This document shows, piece by piece, positions 11,189-22,540 of a stretch of DNA of 64,000 bases. The position numbers were made by a program, and so were the translations under genes. The DNA is from Hypoxylon rubiginosum. Lineage: Eukaryota > Ascomycota > Sordariomycetes > Xylariales > Hypoxylaceae. The first letter of the stretch is position 1; every line of letters starts with the position of its first letter. Location: NCBI GenBank assembly GCA_902806565.1, contig CADCXA010000034.1:744001-808000 (forward strand). The letters run 5' to 3'. Under the pieces are notes generated by a model. The model was not told the origin of the DNA and did no database searches. It worked only from the letters and a program-made list of their open reading frames with translations.

Positions 11189-12356
11189 CCACTAAAGCAG
11201 TGTATGATGTGGCTATAAAGGTTGGTATATGTTAGATATATTCATGGAACAATAGCTTTTCAATGTGATGGAATGTGGTACCGAGTATAAGAGAGCCAAC
11301 AGTTATGAAATCGTGAGAGCGCTCAAGGACATCCCTACAATGAGGTAGGTAATATTAGGTAATAGGTAATAGGTAATACCAGTCACATGACCATAAAGCC
11401 AGTAGTTATACTCGGCTGACTCGCTGACTCGTTATCTCGAAAAAGATTCTTGTTCTTGTTCCCGAATCACACTTGCACATGTACAACGTTCTGCACAAGA
11501 TGGAGTCATGAATATAATGAATTGTTTCTACCGTCTACCGTATCTTCCTTTTCTCATCCCATGTTCTGTTTAGTTCTTGTTTTCCTAGTTTCTTCTGTAT
11601 AATTCAATGACGTTCGTCCCTTGAGAAGAGCCTATTACAGCTTTCCCCAGCTTGCTGGATCATTCGTCATTTTTGGTTTGAGCAGGGTGGCCTGGTGACC
11701 CTTTGGTGACCGTTGATGACGGGCGACCCGGGAGTCAGCAGTTTGCGCTTTCTGTAAAGCAGAATACCTACCAAGTACCAACACTACTAAAAAGAGCCCA
11801 GAGTCCAGAGCTCAAAGCTCAAAGCTCAAAGCTCAAAGCTCAAAGCTCAAAGCTCAAAGCTCAAAGCTCAAAGCTCAAAGCTCAGAGCCACAGAGGACCC
11901 TTGCTGCATAATAAAAATCCGCATTACTACATACACATACAATCCCAGCTTTCTCAACCAGTCTAGTCTAATCTTGCGTCAAGTCATCTTATATACCACT
12001 GCGCTTCTGCTTTCGGATCGTGATCGATATTCGCAAACCCATACCGCACGTACGGCATAATACAGTAAAGCTATTCTAATACCCTATCGCCCCTATCATC
12101 TTTACCAAAACTTGACCTTCCCCTCGGGACTTTTCGTCCGCTTTCAATCGCTTTATAGAAGGAGCATGATGATCCAGACCCACAATCCAAATATCGAGCG
12201 GCGAAGTCACTCATCCTAGCATTCCCTAATCTCTACTATCGAATACCCCGAGTCATTACCTGGGGTCTTCGCATAGTTTTCCATTAACAACTCTTTACAA
12301 CTCCGAAATATCCAAGGTCAACCCTCTCTATAGCTTGGCCGATATCCGTCCTTTCA
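11189..12356. other. Intergenic with minisatellites, CorA-like to Rab
   Basis: 1.17 kb without a gene. It holds a TAGGTAA-type cluster near 11344-11379, the 7-bp minisatellite at 11811-11880, and a CT-rich stretch (12090-12300) that is probably the Rab promoter and leader. Confidence 0.6.
11811..11880. repeat. Perfect 7-bp minisatellite, (CTCAAAG)10
   Basis: Ten head-to-tail exact copies of CTCAAAG in 70 bp, with degenerate half copies (CCAGAG, CTCAGAG) at each flank. It lies about 480 bp upstream of the Rab gene. The unit is not a multiple of three, but three units equal 21 nt, so one frame reads a Lys/Leu/Ala/Gln/Ser heptad. I regard that as coincidental. Confidence 0.97.
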
Positions 12357-13446
12357 ATGTCTTCTCTCGAAGCGAAGATCGTCGTCCTCGGTTCGCAAGG
12401 CGTTGGCAAGACCTCTCTTGTGATGCGATACTGCAAGGGCGCCTTCAATCCCGCCGAGACCACCTCGACAGTCGGCGCGAGCTTTATGACCAAGAGGGTC
12501 ATCGACGGCGACACGGACACCGTAGTTCGCTTACAGATATGGGACACAGGTAACACCCAATTCTACTTAACTGTCTACCAACCAACCAACAGCAACTGGA
12601 TGCTAACGCACGCGACTTGAAATAAAAGCCGGACAGGAACGATTCCGCTCGATATCGCGACTCTACTACCGCGGCGCCAACGCCTGCATACTATGCTACA
12701 GTATCACCGACGCCCAGTCCTTCGCCGAGATGGGCATCTGGCTGACGGAGCTGCGCCGCAACCTGCCACCCGACATCGTCCTGCACGTCGTGGGCACCAA
12801 GGCCGATATCGTCGCGCGCGAGCCCGGGCGCCGCGAGGTGCCCTTCGAGCGGTGCATAGCATACGTCGCGGAGAACCTCGCGCCCGGTCTAGGTTCGACG
12901 CCGCCACCGACCGCGACGCCGTCCGGGCTGATGGGTCTACCACCGGGGCCGGGCGCCAGCCAGTCGAGCGTCGCCGCGGCGGCAGCAGCGGCAGCGCACA
13001 CACCAGCAGCGTCGACGAGCGCGCAGGAACCGCGCAGCCCGAGTAGCAAGCGGAGCAGCGGGTTCTGGGGCCAGGAGATAGGGTGGGACGCGTGCCACGA
13101 AATCAGCGCCGAGAGCGGCGAGGGCGTCGAGGAGGTCTTCCGGGTCGTCACGCGCAAGCTGGTCGAGCAGAACCGTAAGATACAGCAGGCCATACTAGCC
13201 GCCACCGCCACCCCGGGCACCCCCGGCTACGAGAGCGGCGGTGGTGCGGACGGTAGCGGCGCCGGTGGGGGATACTTCGACGGCGCGAACCCGCGCGGTA
13301 GCTTCCGCGTCGGCAGGGACCGCCGCAGCTGGCTGTTCTCGCCCGCCTTCTCGCCCGCCGTCACCGTCGACAACCCTGCTAACGGCGGAGGAGACCCGCA
13401 GCGTCAGACGGACGACGAGGGGCGGAGGAGTAGGAAGTGCTGTTAA
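12357..13446 (+). CDS. Divergent Rab-family small GTPase with long insertion
   Basis: Predicted 336-residue Rab-like GTPase, much longer than the usual ~200-220. Exons 12357-12549 and 12629-13446; the intron splits the G3 motif inside WDT|AGQERF (G|CC for Ala). Visible motifs: P-loop GSQGVGKT at residues 12-19, switch I Thr in TTSTVGASF, G3 DTAGQE at about 63-68, G4 GTKAD near 120-124 and G5 EISAES near 224. Most Rabs have NKxD at G4, so TKxD is unusual. Between G4 and G5 there is an insertion of roughly 60-70 residues rich in Pro, Gly, Ala and Ser, and after G5 a second Gly-rich tail ending in a double-Cys prenylation site (RKCC). It should act on a vesicle-traffic membrane after geranylgeranylation. 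The subfamily is unresolved; a filamentous-fungus-specific Rab of the RabX/RabT kind is one possibility. Confidence 0.85.
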
Positions 13447-14325
13447 TTTTCGCTTGCAACACGGGAAGACAACTTGGGCGGGATGCTTAAGGGGTAATAT
13501 TCTAAGCCTAGAAGAAATTCAAACCGAGGTTTCTACGAGGTCACTATATGAGACTAGAAGAAGGGTTTTCCGTTCGAGATCGAGATCATGGAATAAGGAA
13601 AAGGGTGATATCACAAGGGTCGAATAAAGGGGTCATCGTCGGTGTAATGCACTGGGTACGGCGTTTCGGGCTTGCATATTTCGGATCGGTATAAGGGTTG
13701 GGTTGGGTTGGGTCGGGTCACACAGCCTTCGGGAAGGTGGAGGGTCATGTATTATTCTCGTCATGGTAACCGATTTATATTCTTGGGTTTCTCTCAGGAG
13801 ATAACGAATGCAACGAAGCGCCTCTTTTGTTCGCTTCTCCATTTGCTGAATTTTCTTTCTGCGAAATATTTGGTGTGATTGCCATACCGCGTGACTTGAC
13901 TTGGGATTCAAATACGTGCACCTAGAATAAACCTGTAAACAGTTCTGACTGGCTTACTATAAAATATAAATAAAAACCATTCGCTAAAGAGATGAAGAGC
14001 TTATACACTGAGCCATATCGTGACCCTTTCGGCTACGCAAGAGGGTACAAATTGACAGAGAGACAAATCAATATCAGAAGACAATACTAGAAAAAGAAAT
14101 TAAGCCTAGACTCATAAAAGATATTTAATGTGCAAGTGATCTACCTACATTGATTCCATACGAGTTATTTTTCTTCATTTTGAGAAATACAACAGTAGAA
14201 ATAATGACTAGACTAAGAGAGACATGAGTGCTCCAAGCCAAGTATAGTCCGATTCTTTACTATCTATTTGCTATCAAGATCTACCTGTTCTTCTCTTCTA
14301 TGTTTCAGATGCAAAGAACACCCAA
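13447..14325. other. Intergenic between convergent Rab and SLH1
   Basis: 880 bp holding both 3' ends. It contains a short TTGGG-type array at 13695-13719. An in-frame tail after the Rab stop is not coding. Nothing else is seen. Confidence 0.6.
13695..13719. repeat. Short (GGGTT)n array
   Basis: Three GGGTT units followed by a GGGTC variant (GGGTTGGGTTGGGTT, then GGGTCGGGTC). It resembles neither the TTAGGG telomere unit nor any known element; simple-sequence origin is likely. Confidence 0.9.
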
Positions 14326-17300
14326 TCATGCCGAACTCTGCTGACCTTCCTGTCCTTGTTTCCCCTTCTTAGATTTATCCAGATCATCATCTACCTTAGG
14401 TGGCGCCGGTATATCCACGCCCAGCAGCCTGTACTCCATACCGATATACGCGTCGCTCAGGACCAGAATATCAACCTTCCTACCCTTGCCGCCCTTACCC
14501 GGCTCAGGTAGTCTGAGCGTCGCTTTGGCCGTGGGCTTTGCCCCCGCCTGGACGGCATTCGATCTCGGACCCTTGCCCTTGCCTTGGCCCTGGCCCTGGT
14601 TCTGGGTCCAGCCCGCGCGCTTGACGCCGAGGATCTCGTCGCGGGCGACGTCGCACACGATCACGAACCAGCCCTCCGTCTGCGGCTTCGGATACCGCGG
14701 CGCGTAGATGCGGGCCTCGCGCTCGACGACGGCGTTGAGGCGCTTGAGGGACACGGTAACAGACTGCGCGGTCACGTTCTCGGCCTTGACGCTGACGTTG
14801 GGGAGCACAGAGACGGCGCGGGTAAAGCGTCCCTGCTGGGAATTCGGTATGTTCAGCTTCCGAGCTAGGTCCTCCACCTGCTGCCGGTTAAAGCTGCTAA
14901 GCTTCTGGAGAGCTTGCTCATCCTTCACATCCTCCCTGACACCCGGGAGGATAGCGAGAGGTGAATCCTGTGGCCAGCGGGCCGACTTAACGCATTGGAG
15001 CAGCTTGATCATCTCTAGACAGCTAGACAAGTAGCCTAGCTCTGCTAGGACGTCTATGGACGCCTGGATGATACGAATAGCTTGGTCCAGGACGCTCGTC
15101 TGATCGCCGACGTAATCCGTGATAGGCAGGTCAATGCGTGCCATATGTGCTTGAAGAAGGAGAAAAGCCTTCACGTGAGGATCCCACATAGGTAGACCAA
15201 AGGTGTTGCCTTCAAATGGGAGGTTCTTCGACAACTCAGCATTGATAAGATCTTCATTGTGACGGACAGGAAGCTCGTCGTACTCTGTCGCACGTGACAT
15301 CCAGGACAGGACGTCCACAAAGCTAGCTTTTGGTTTTGTATGCTTGACAAGATGTCGGATCGTTTTATGCGAAAGATAATAGTAACTCATAATTTTACCC
15401 AAGGGGGTCGGGTCCACATCACCGTTAGGGTAGATCTCGACACACTTCGACGTGGCGAGTTCTTCCAAAGACTTGCTGACCATATCGATCATAAAATCAT
15501 TTGCAACCTGCTGAGCAGCTATGGTATTGTGTTCCTCCGCGGATATCTCGAGCCCATAGTATGAAGGGTTCTTGTGTAGTCGGCGGAAGAAGAAAGTCCA
15601 GGTTAAGTAATCAAGTGCGTCTTGCTTAGTCGTGATCGTTTCGGCCGATACTTCTGCACACAAATGGTTGTCAAGAACCGTATGGAGGGATGACTCGACC
15701 GGGAAGCCTGTATGCAGAAAGTGTTTGTAAAAATCCTTCTTTGCGTCCTGGGTGAAGATGCGAGCGACACCGGAATTATCAAATTGAGGACGGCCAGCTC
15801 GGCCTAACATTTGCAAGACATCAGTTAGATCCATGTCCTTATAGCCCTCAATCTTTGCGTCGTAAAATTGTGTGCCTTTGACGACGACAAGATGTGCAGG
15901 AAGGTTGACACCCCAAGCTAAGGTACTCGTTGCGACCAAGATCTGGATCTTGTTGTTCAAGAAGAGTTCTTCAGCTAGCTGCCGATCTGATTCGACAAGG
16001 CCGGCATGATGAAGGCCAATACCAAAGTTTATTGCTTCTTTCAGTGCATCATCCTTAACCCTAGTAAGGTTGAGCTGAAGATCGTCTTCCGACATGTTGA
16101 CAAACCGCCTAGGGTTATCTTCCATGCCACAAAGGTTGATCAGGTCTTTCGCAGTCAGTCTGGTTTGTCGTCGAGACGGCACGAAGACAATGACGGGTTT
16201 GTCAGGGCTATGGGTCTTGATTGCCAGGAACGTAGGCCGATTCATGGATTGCATTAGGGGGCAGAATCCTCTCACTTCGGGGAACCCGTCGATGTACAGT
16301 TCTAAAGGTACCGGTCGGACGGAATGTCGAAAGTTGAAGAGCCCTTCTTTGACTCCGAGCCAGTTGGCCAGGTCTGTTGCATTTGCACAAGCCGTAGACA
16401 TTCCAAGAAGCCTAACAGAATTCTTGGTAGACTGGGCGATGTAGTTCATACGGGATACGATAATCTCAAGAATCGGGCCTCGATCTCCGGCAAGCAAGTG
16501 GATCTCGTCGATAATCACAAGTGACACCTGACGAACGTACCCTCTGGTTTGCCAGCTACGAGAAATACCGTCCCATTTCTCAGGTGTCGTGACGATGATG
16601 TCGGCATCCTTGATGGTCCTCGTATCTGGCGTGTTATCACCTGTCAACTCAACTAGCTTAAGACCCAAAGGCCCAGCAAGTCGAGCACCCCAATCTTTTA
16701 CTCTTTCGCGGACTAGAGCCTTCATTGGAGCAATATAAACCACCTTGGAGCCTGGCCGCTCGCGGAATGCCCACCACATAGCCAGCTCAGCAGCGACAGT
16801 TTTGCCGCTACCGGTTGGTGACCCTAATAGTACATTGGCTGGCGTATGGTAGAGTGTATGAAAGATCTGTGTTTGCATAGGGTTGAAGAATTGAAACCTT
16901 CTCGCATAGATTTCTTCTAGTCCCGGGTTGTTGAGAGCGCTGATAGGTAGCGGCTGCAAATTGAGCAGATCTGTATACACACTCTCTGTGTCTGGACGGA
17001 TGAGATGTTGGAAAGAGACTGGGTTTACTGTCTCTGCTCCAAGCCACTTATCCGACACTGCCCTCACATAGATCTGGTTAGGCAGAGGATCCGACAAGGG
17101 AATCGTGAAGTTGAGTTCGTGATCGTCGTAGAGCTTTCTCCTGTTAAGAATAAAGTACTCGTGATGATAGATTTCAGACGTCTCTGAATTCTCAACCCAA
17201 ATGTAGAAGGACTCAGATGTCCCATGAACTTGGTCATTCCACTTGAAGTCGGGTGTGATATAGAGCTTGATCCTCAACACATCCCGATTTAAAGGAGCGA

Positions 17301-20295
17301 TTTCGGCATCGACGGATACGGTTGGGAAATTATCCATGATTCTAGCTATCTTCTTGCCAGCGTTATGGTTGTGCACAAGGCCGCCAATCTCGGCTGCTTC
17401 CATGTCGCGTAAAGACTCGATAGTCAGAGTCTCCTTCGCGTCAATTTGATTGAGAACCGATTTGGGTAGGTCAAATTGATACAACGGATGCTGAAACGGC
17501 CAAATACGTTTCTCGATAGACTTCGCGAGGGTCAGCAAAACTAAGCACTGATAACCCCATCTTCGGTTCAATGCAATCATGAACAAGGCGCGGCAGATTC
17601 GCCCAGCTTGTTGGGCTATGTAATTAAGATCGTTTGTCAATGCAAAGTCTTCGGGTTGTGCTCGGGAGATGTAAGACTGCAGCAAAATATTGGTTTTCGC
17701 TTGAGGTGTGTCAATGCCTTTGTCAACATCGCAATAAGTAGCTTCTTCCTTCAGTCTCATCAGGTCTTTAGCCTCGGCGTCTCTAGACTGTATGTTGTTG
17801 AACTCTCCGCTCTCGCTTATCATCTTGAATATGTCTGCTTCCGTTGCCTGGGGTTTCATCAATTTGTTGAATATCAGTATGCTTGTCTGTTGAATATAAT
17901 ATTGGCTGGCGATACGGCCAATGTCTTTACTCCTGAGTTCCTCTGTGGTCTCGTTGAAGATAATCATCTGGCTCTGTTGCAAAGTCCGGGCGGCCTGGAT
18001 AGCAAGCTGCCGTCGCCTCTGGACAAGAGTTGGATCATCTCTAATCTCGGCCCATTCAATTCCATAAGCCATAGGACTTCTCTGCATTCTGACGAAGAGA
18101 TAAGAATAACCGATCCATTGCACCGCTTCCGGAATGGAAGTCACAGTACCAAGTGCGACCTCGGCATTCAAATTGTCAACTAGTTTTGATGAGAACCTAG
18201 ACTCGATAGGTTGTTGTTCAGTCACTGCTCTCAAGTAGTGGTCCAGCCTGTCTGCAGTTGTACAGATCATGCCAATACCCGTATCCTCAAATTGAGGCCG
18301 TCCGGCACGACCGAAGATCTGCAACACGTCGAGGATACCAAGGTCTACAAATTTACCATCTTGGGCACTGTAAACTTGAGTCCCCTTGATAACAACTGCG
18401 GCAGCTGGCAAGTTGACTCCCCATGCAAGCGTCGCTGTGCAGCAGAGTACTTTAATAACACCCTCAGCGAACAGCCTTTCCATGAGGTTCCTATCTGATC
18501 GAGCTAGACCGGCGTGGTGTATGCCTAGGCCCTTGACCAGAAGGTCCCTGAGTTCGCGAGCTTTCGAAGACTTCATCTCTCTGACGGCTTGGTCGTAGTA
18601 CGAATGGCCTATCGGATCAAATAGATCTGTCGCCATGTCCTCGGCAGCTTTGTCGTAGAGCATCTTGGCGGTGAGAAGCGTGTCTCTTCTCGAATGGACA
18701 AACACCATGATTTGATGATCTTGCTCTAGCATGTCCCTGACCTTCTCGAAGGCTACGGTGTCAAGATTGTCCCTAGATTGTTTTGAACCAGCTTTACCCT
18801 TGACACCGATGAAGTGCTGCTCGAGCGGAACTGGACGAAATGATGCATCAAAGTAGAAAAGTCCAGCATATCTGTTGACCTTGAGAAAGTCGGCAACGTC
18901 AACATAGTTTGGAAGGGTGGCACTGAGTCCGACGATCCGAATCAGCGACTGCGTACTCTCAACCTGCCGTTCTGTTCGGGCCACCAAAGACTCCAAGACG
19001 GCACCTCGCTCATCATGGAGCATGTGGACTTCGTCGATGATAAGTAACCTGACTTTCTGGACGAGCTCGGTATCTCCGGTTCCTTTTCTTGTGACGACAT
19101 CCCATTTCTCGGGAGTGGTCACGATGATCTGAGTTTGCACAATCTCAGATTTGGTAAGATGCATATCTCCTGTATATTCACGACACCGGATACCAAGCCA
19201 TGCGAGTCGCTTGCCTAGCTTATCGGTGATCTCTGCAGCCAGTGCCTTCATTGGGGCAACGTAAACGATCTTGAAGTCCCCAATATCGACCCCAAAATCG
19301 GTCGCCTCTGCGTTCTCGATTGGATTGGGAGTTACGTACTGGCCAATTGTTTGCAAAATCGTTAACATGGCTGCATCTGTCTTACCGGCACCGGTAGGAG
19401 CACATATTAACATGTTCTCACTGGATCTGTAAGCCACCGGGTAGACAAGACTTTGCATTCTGTTCAACGTCTTGTAACCTTTAAAAGTCGTACGACAGAG
19501 CCCGTCCATTTCGGAAATTTTGATCAGCTTGTGGCCAGGAAGAAGCGAGCCAGTCTTCCCGGCAGGAATCGAGTATTCCTCATACTTCTCATGTTGCTTT
19601 CTTTCGCTGCCAGAGGGCAAGCCATATTTCTTTCCAGCATGATTCAGGGTGTTGCCAGCGTTGTGCACCCTATAGACATGTGGGTATTGAACCTCCTTGT
19701 ACATGCTAGGACCGAGAGCAGCGTTTTTGTGCTCGAGATCCTTTCGACGAAGGGCCTCATCTCTCTCGGCTCTCGTCAAAAGCCGGCCGGTTGGTTTTTC
19801 TGCTTCCTGAGCAACGAAGCTCGAAGTGATCTCATGTCTGTGAGATAGCAGTTGAATGATGAAGTCGAAATCATCGAAACCGACAAGATCAGTGAGCGAA
19901 GATTGTAATTCATCCTCGGACCGCTGAGAACCCAGTATCTCCAGAATCTGAGCCTGAAATGCGTCCGGAGATAACCCGCCCTTCTTGGAAGCGACGATAG
20001 AAGACTGTTCTGCAAACCAAGACAGTTTATCAGTTCCGCTGTCGATTTGACCGTTTGTTTCCTCGACGAAATCGCTACTATAGACGTCTTCCTCGGAATC
20101 ATCTATGAAGTCCCATACATCGTCACCGCTATTACCGGATGTGAAATCGGCATCATCCAGATCGAAGTCTAGGCTCAGTTCGGTTTCACTAGATGGACTG
20201 TTCTTGGGTAACTTTAGGTCTGCCAGGGCCGCTTTCATGGCAGCGAATTGTTCGCGCCATCGGGCCTCCGCCTCGCTCACAGACGAGGATGACAT
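14326..20295 (-). CDS. SLH1: SLH1/ASCC3-type Ski2-like RNA helicase (RQT complex)
   Basis: Single uninterrupted frame of 1989 residues, the length of Slh1 (yeast 1967) and shorter than Brr2. In yeast Slh1 (Rqt2) is the ATPase of the RQT complex, which splits collided ribosomes in ribosome quality control; the animal homologue is ASCC3. Two complete helicase cassettes are present. Cassette 1: Walker A APTGAGKT near residue 300, DEVH near 418, SATLPN, HHAGLARSDR and QIFGRAGRPQFE. Cassette 2: Walker A SPTGSGKT near 1160, DEIH near 1263, HHAGLVESDR and QMLGRAGRPQFD. Each is followed by a Sec63-like domain. The N-terminus is acidic and Ser-rich. Distinction from Brr2 rests on DEVH/DEIH in place of Brr2's DELH and on the missing PWI-like N-terminus. 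Both sites look catalytically intact. Transcribed head to head with YKT6. Confidence 0.96.
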   Translation of the reverse strand: MSSSSVSEAEARWREQFAAMKAALADLKLPKNSPSSETELSLDFDLDDADFTSGNSGDDVWDFIDDSEEDVYSSDFVEETNGQIDSGTDKLSWFAEQSSIVASKKGGLSPDAFQAQILEILGSQRSEDELQSSLTDLVGFDDFDFIIQLLSHRHEITSSFVAQEAEKPTGRLLTRAERDEALRRKDLEHKNAALGPSMYKEVQYPHVYRVHNAGNTLNHAGKKYGLPSGSERKQHEKYEEYSIPAGKTGSLLPGHKLIKISEMDGLCRTTFKGYKTLNRMQSLVYPVAYRSSENMLICAPTGAGKTDAAMLTILQTIGQYVTPNPIENAEATDFGVDIGDFKIVYVAPMKALAAEITDKLGKRLAWLGIRCREYTGDMHLTKSEIVQTQIIVTTPEKWDVVTRKGTGDTELVQKVRLLIIDEVHMLHDERGAVLESLVARTERQVESTQSLIRIVGLSATLPNYVDVADFLKVNRYAGLFYFDASFRPVPLEQHFIGVKGKAGSKQSRDNLDTVAFEKVRDMLEQDHQIMVFVHSRRDTLLTAKMLYDKAAEDMATDLFDPIGHSYYDQAVREMKSSKARELRDLLVKGLGIHHAGLARSDRNLMERLFAEGVIKVLCCTATLAWGVNLPAAAVVIKGTQVYSAQDGKFVDLGILDVLQIFGRAGRPQFEDTGIGMICTTADRLDHYLRAVTEQQPIESRFSSKLVDNLNAEVALGTVTSIPEAVQWIGYSYLFVRMQRSPMAYGIEWAEIRDDPTLVQRRRQLAIQAARTLQQSQMIIFNETTEELRSKDIGRIASQYYIQQTSILIFNKLMKPQATEADIFKMISESGEFNNIQSRDAEAKDLMRLKEEATYCDVDKGIDTPQAKTNILLQSYISRAQPEDFALTNDLNYIAQQAGRICRALFMIALNRRWGYQCLVLLTLAKSIEKRIWPFQHPLYQFDLPKSVLNQIDAKETLTIESLRDMEAAEIGGLVHNHNAGKKIARIMDNFPTVSVDAEIAPLNRDVLRIKLYITPDFKWNDQVHGTSESFYIWVENSETSEIYHHEYFILNRRKLYDDHELNFTIPLSDPLPNQIYVRAVSDKWLGAETVNPVSFQHLIRPDTESVYTDLLNLQPLPISALNNPGLEEIYARRFQFFNPMQTQIFHTLYHTPANVLLGSPTGSGKTVAAELAMWWAFRERPGSKVVYIAPMKALVRERVKDWGARLAGPLGLKLVELTGDNTPDTRTIKDADIIVTTPEKWDGISRSWQTRGYVRQVSLVIIDEIHLLAGDRGPILEIIVSRMNYIAQSTKNSVRLLGMSTACANATDLANWLGVKEGLFNFRHSVRPVPLELYIDGFPEVRGFCPLMQSMNRPTFLAIKTHSPDKPVIVFVPSRRQTRLTAKDLINLCGMEDNPRRFVNMSEDDLQLNLTRVKDDALKEAINFGIGLHHAGLVESDRQLAEELFLNNKIQILVATSTLAWGVNLPAHLVVVKGTQFYDAKIEGYKDMDLTDVLQMLGRAGRPQFDNSGVARIFTQDAKKDFYKHFLHTGFPVESSLHTVLDNHLCAEVSAETITTKQDALDYLTWTFFFRRLHKNPSYYGLEISAEEHNTIAAQQVANDFMIDMVSKSLEELATSKCVEIYPNGDVDPTPLGKIMSYYYLSHKTIRHLVKHTKPKASFVDVLSWMSRATEYDELPVRHNEDLINAELSKNLPFEGNTFGLPMWDPHVKAFLLLQAHMARIDLPITDYVGDQTSVLDQAIRIIQASIDVLAELGYLSSCLEMIKLLQCVKSARWPQDSPLAILPGVREDVKDEQALQKLSSFNRQQVEDLARKLNIPNSQQGRFTRAVSVLPNVSVKAENVTAQSVTVSLKRLNAVVEREARIYAPRYPKPQTEGWFVIVCDVARDEILGVKRAGWTQNQGQGQGKGKGPRSNAVQAGAKPTAKATLRLPEPGKGGKGRKVDILVLSDAYIGMEYRLLGVDIPAPPKVDDDLDKSKKGKQGQEGQQSSA

Positions 20296-20902
20296 TTTGT
20301 ATGTGATCTCTAAATGAAAGGTCCTGTCGTAGCTGAGATTCGATAGGAGGTGGTATTGATATAGGTATGGTTCACTCGTTCCGTTAGAACAACCTAGCAG
20401 TCTGATAAAGAAGACTTATAATTTGAGTTTGGTTTTCTTGTTACGGATGTTTGTGACAAAGCTTTTATTTATTCTGGCTATTCTGATGACTATTCGGCCT
20501 GGATGACTGATGACTGTACCTTACCCAAGTGGACCTCGCCGTGAGACCAGCGAGACCAGCACCCCCAGACTTCTCTTTTAGAAGATTGACCCCGCCACAA
20601 GCGCCCTAAGCCACAGGCCTATTAGGCCCACCTATCCCGCTAGAAGCTCCTTGATAAGTGATGTTACAGCGGGTACATGTGACCATAGATTCAAAGGCTG
20701 GGACTGGGACACTGACCTCACCTCCAAATCCGCCTACGTCCCAACTCTTTTCTGTCCTCTGCTGGTATTCAACTTTCAACCTTCTTCCTCTCGAGTCCAT
20801 TCCCCTAACTCTATACCCATCAAGGCCACCACTCTTCTCTACTGAATAAGAAATCCCATTGCTCGATTAAAGCCGTCTCGATCCCCTTAGCCATTTATCG
20901 CC
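20296..20902. other. Bidirectional promoter region, SLH1 / YKT6
   Basis: 607 bp between the SLH1 ATG (20295) and the YKT6 ATG (20903), so promoters and leaders of both must lie here. A CT-rich stretch precedes YKT6 (20755-20840). No other gene. Confidence 0.65.
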
Positions 20903-21806
20903 ATGCAGCTGCATTACATTGGGGTATGTATGCGCTTCGGTCGCTCTCCTTGATTCGACGACTACCTTGCCACATATCAGCGATGTACCGGCCATACTGA
21001 CGATGCTTCAACACCTAGGTCATCCAGAACGACCGCCGACCTGGCGTCGACATATGCACCGCCGATGCCGTGAAAAACCACTATGGATTCTTCGAGAGAA
21101 CAGTGTATGGCCCGAGCCGCAAATCCGACCATGAAGAAGATAAAGAGAACTGACTCGGTCTGATTTAGCGTGGGCGAGTTTATGTACATGTACGCGAAGA
21201 CGTTAGCAGAGCGCACAAAGCCGGGGCAGAGAATCGATATCGAGGAGTACGGTGCGACCACCCCCCAAGACCATTTCGATTATCCCAATCTAGGAACGAC
21301 AGCTGAGCGGGACGAGGGCTAACCTGCGTTCTTATCACAGAGAGAAAAATCACATTCCACGCGTACGCGCGCTCAGAAGGCATCTGCGGCGTCATCGCCA
21401 CGGACCTTGAATACCCGAAGCTGGCCGCGCACCGCCTCCTCAACAGAGTCCTGGACGAGTTCCTGACGGCCAATCCGAAGTCCACGTCGTGGTCGGCCGG
21501 GAACCTCTCCATGCCCCAGCTGCAGGAGTATCTCACACAATACCAGGACCCCCACAAGGCCGACGTCCTCCTGAGGATCCAGGACGAGCTCAACGAGACC
21601 AAGATCACCATGCACAAGAACATCGAGAACGTCCTGGAGCGAGGCGAGAAGATCGACGATCTAGTTGCTAAGAGCGAGGGGTTGAGCACCCAGAGCAAGA
21701 TGTTTTACCGTACGTTTACCTTTCCGTTCACATTCTTTAGACAATATTATACTAACCTCACGTAGAACAAGCAAAGAAGCAGAACTCTTGCTGCGTTCTG
21801 ATGTAG
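20903..21806 (+). CDS. YKT6: R-SNARE YKT6
   Basis: Lipid-anchored R-SNARE used in ER-Golgi, intra-Golgi, endosome and vacuole/autophagosome fusion; 199 residues, matching yeast (200). Five exons: 20903-20923, 21019-21104, 21169-21251, 21341-21709, 21766-21806. An N-terminal longin domain (MQLHYIG..., GEFMYMYAKTLAERTKPGQR, AYARSEGICGVIATDLEYP) precedes the SNARE motif, whose zero-layer arginine lies in ENVLERGEKIDDLVAKSEGL. The end is NSCCVLM: CVLM is a CaaX box for farnesylation and the Cys before it is the second lipid-attachment site known in Ykt6. Exon 2 was closed at GT|GTATGG because only that keeps frame with exon 3. Confidence is very high. Confidence 0.97.
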
Positions 21807-22540
21807 ATACTTCCCTTATTGCCGGCCTGTAACCGGCATTCTATAGATGATTGGGATGCCGCTACCTTAGATTGGTTGGCTATGTGATGATCATTTTTGT
21901 TCGCCTTACCTATATCCGCGGGCATCAGCTGTCCGTACGCCTAAAGGGAGCGGCCCGAGCCATTCGTTGGTACGCTATTGGTATTACTACATCCGAAATA
22001 GAGAAGTGAGTTGGGGGTTACGCGGACACGACTAGGAGGTACATAGAGAGCTCGACGAACAACTAGGGAAGGCATAATACGAATATTCAAAGCGTCGATT
22101 AGAAACATGATCGCCACTGAATCTCACGGAAATTAGCAATAACGTTCAGCGTGTGACTATCTCGAATTTATCAACTCGTTGTATTAATTATATCTTCAGT
22201 TCTCGCATAAGCCTCCCATTTGAATAAGACACCTCAATTTAGGAGGGTATCAGTCGATTGCCATCAAGGCATAACGGTGCGTTCCATCGCAAACTTCTCT
22301 CTCTTCGTGACATAGAAAAAAAATGATGCATGACAATGCGAGTCGCAGACTCTTCAGATTAGCCACCCAGGGGTATATTCCCAAATAATAAACAGCAAAA
22401 TTCGCTTTCGGTATCCTTCAGCCTACCCTCTATATGCGAAACCCCGATGAAAGGCACCAACGCCTTGAGAAAGAAAAACAGAAATAAAAAATATGCAATG
22501 AAATTATGTCGTAAAAGATGTGTGATGTAAGTCATGTGTC
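21807..22540. other. Intergenic between convergent YKT6 and hypothetical gene
   Basis: 730 bp of 3' flanking sequence. No gene or repeat of note. Confidence 0.55.

Noticed and set aside
11703..11966. 87-codon frame with a Lys/Leu/Ala/Gln/Ser heptad repeat
   Set aside because: Produced entirely by the 7-bp minisatellite.
13695..13719. Interstitial telomere-like array
   Set aside because: Unit is GGGTT, not TTAGGG, and only a few copies exist.
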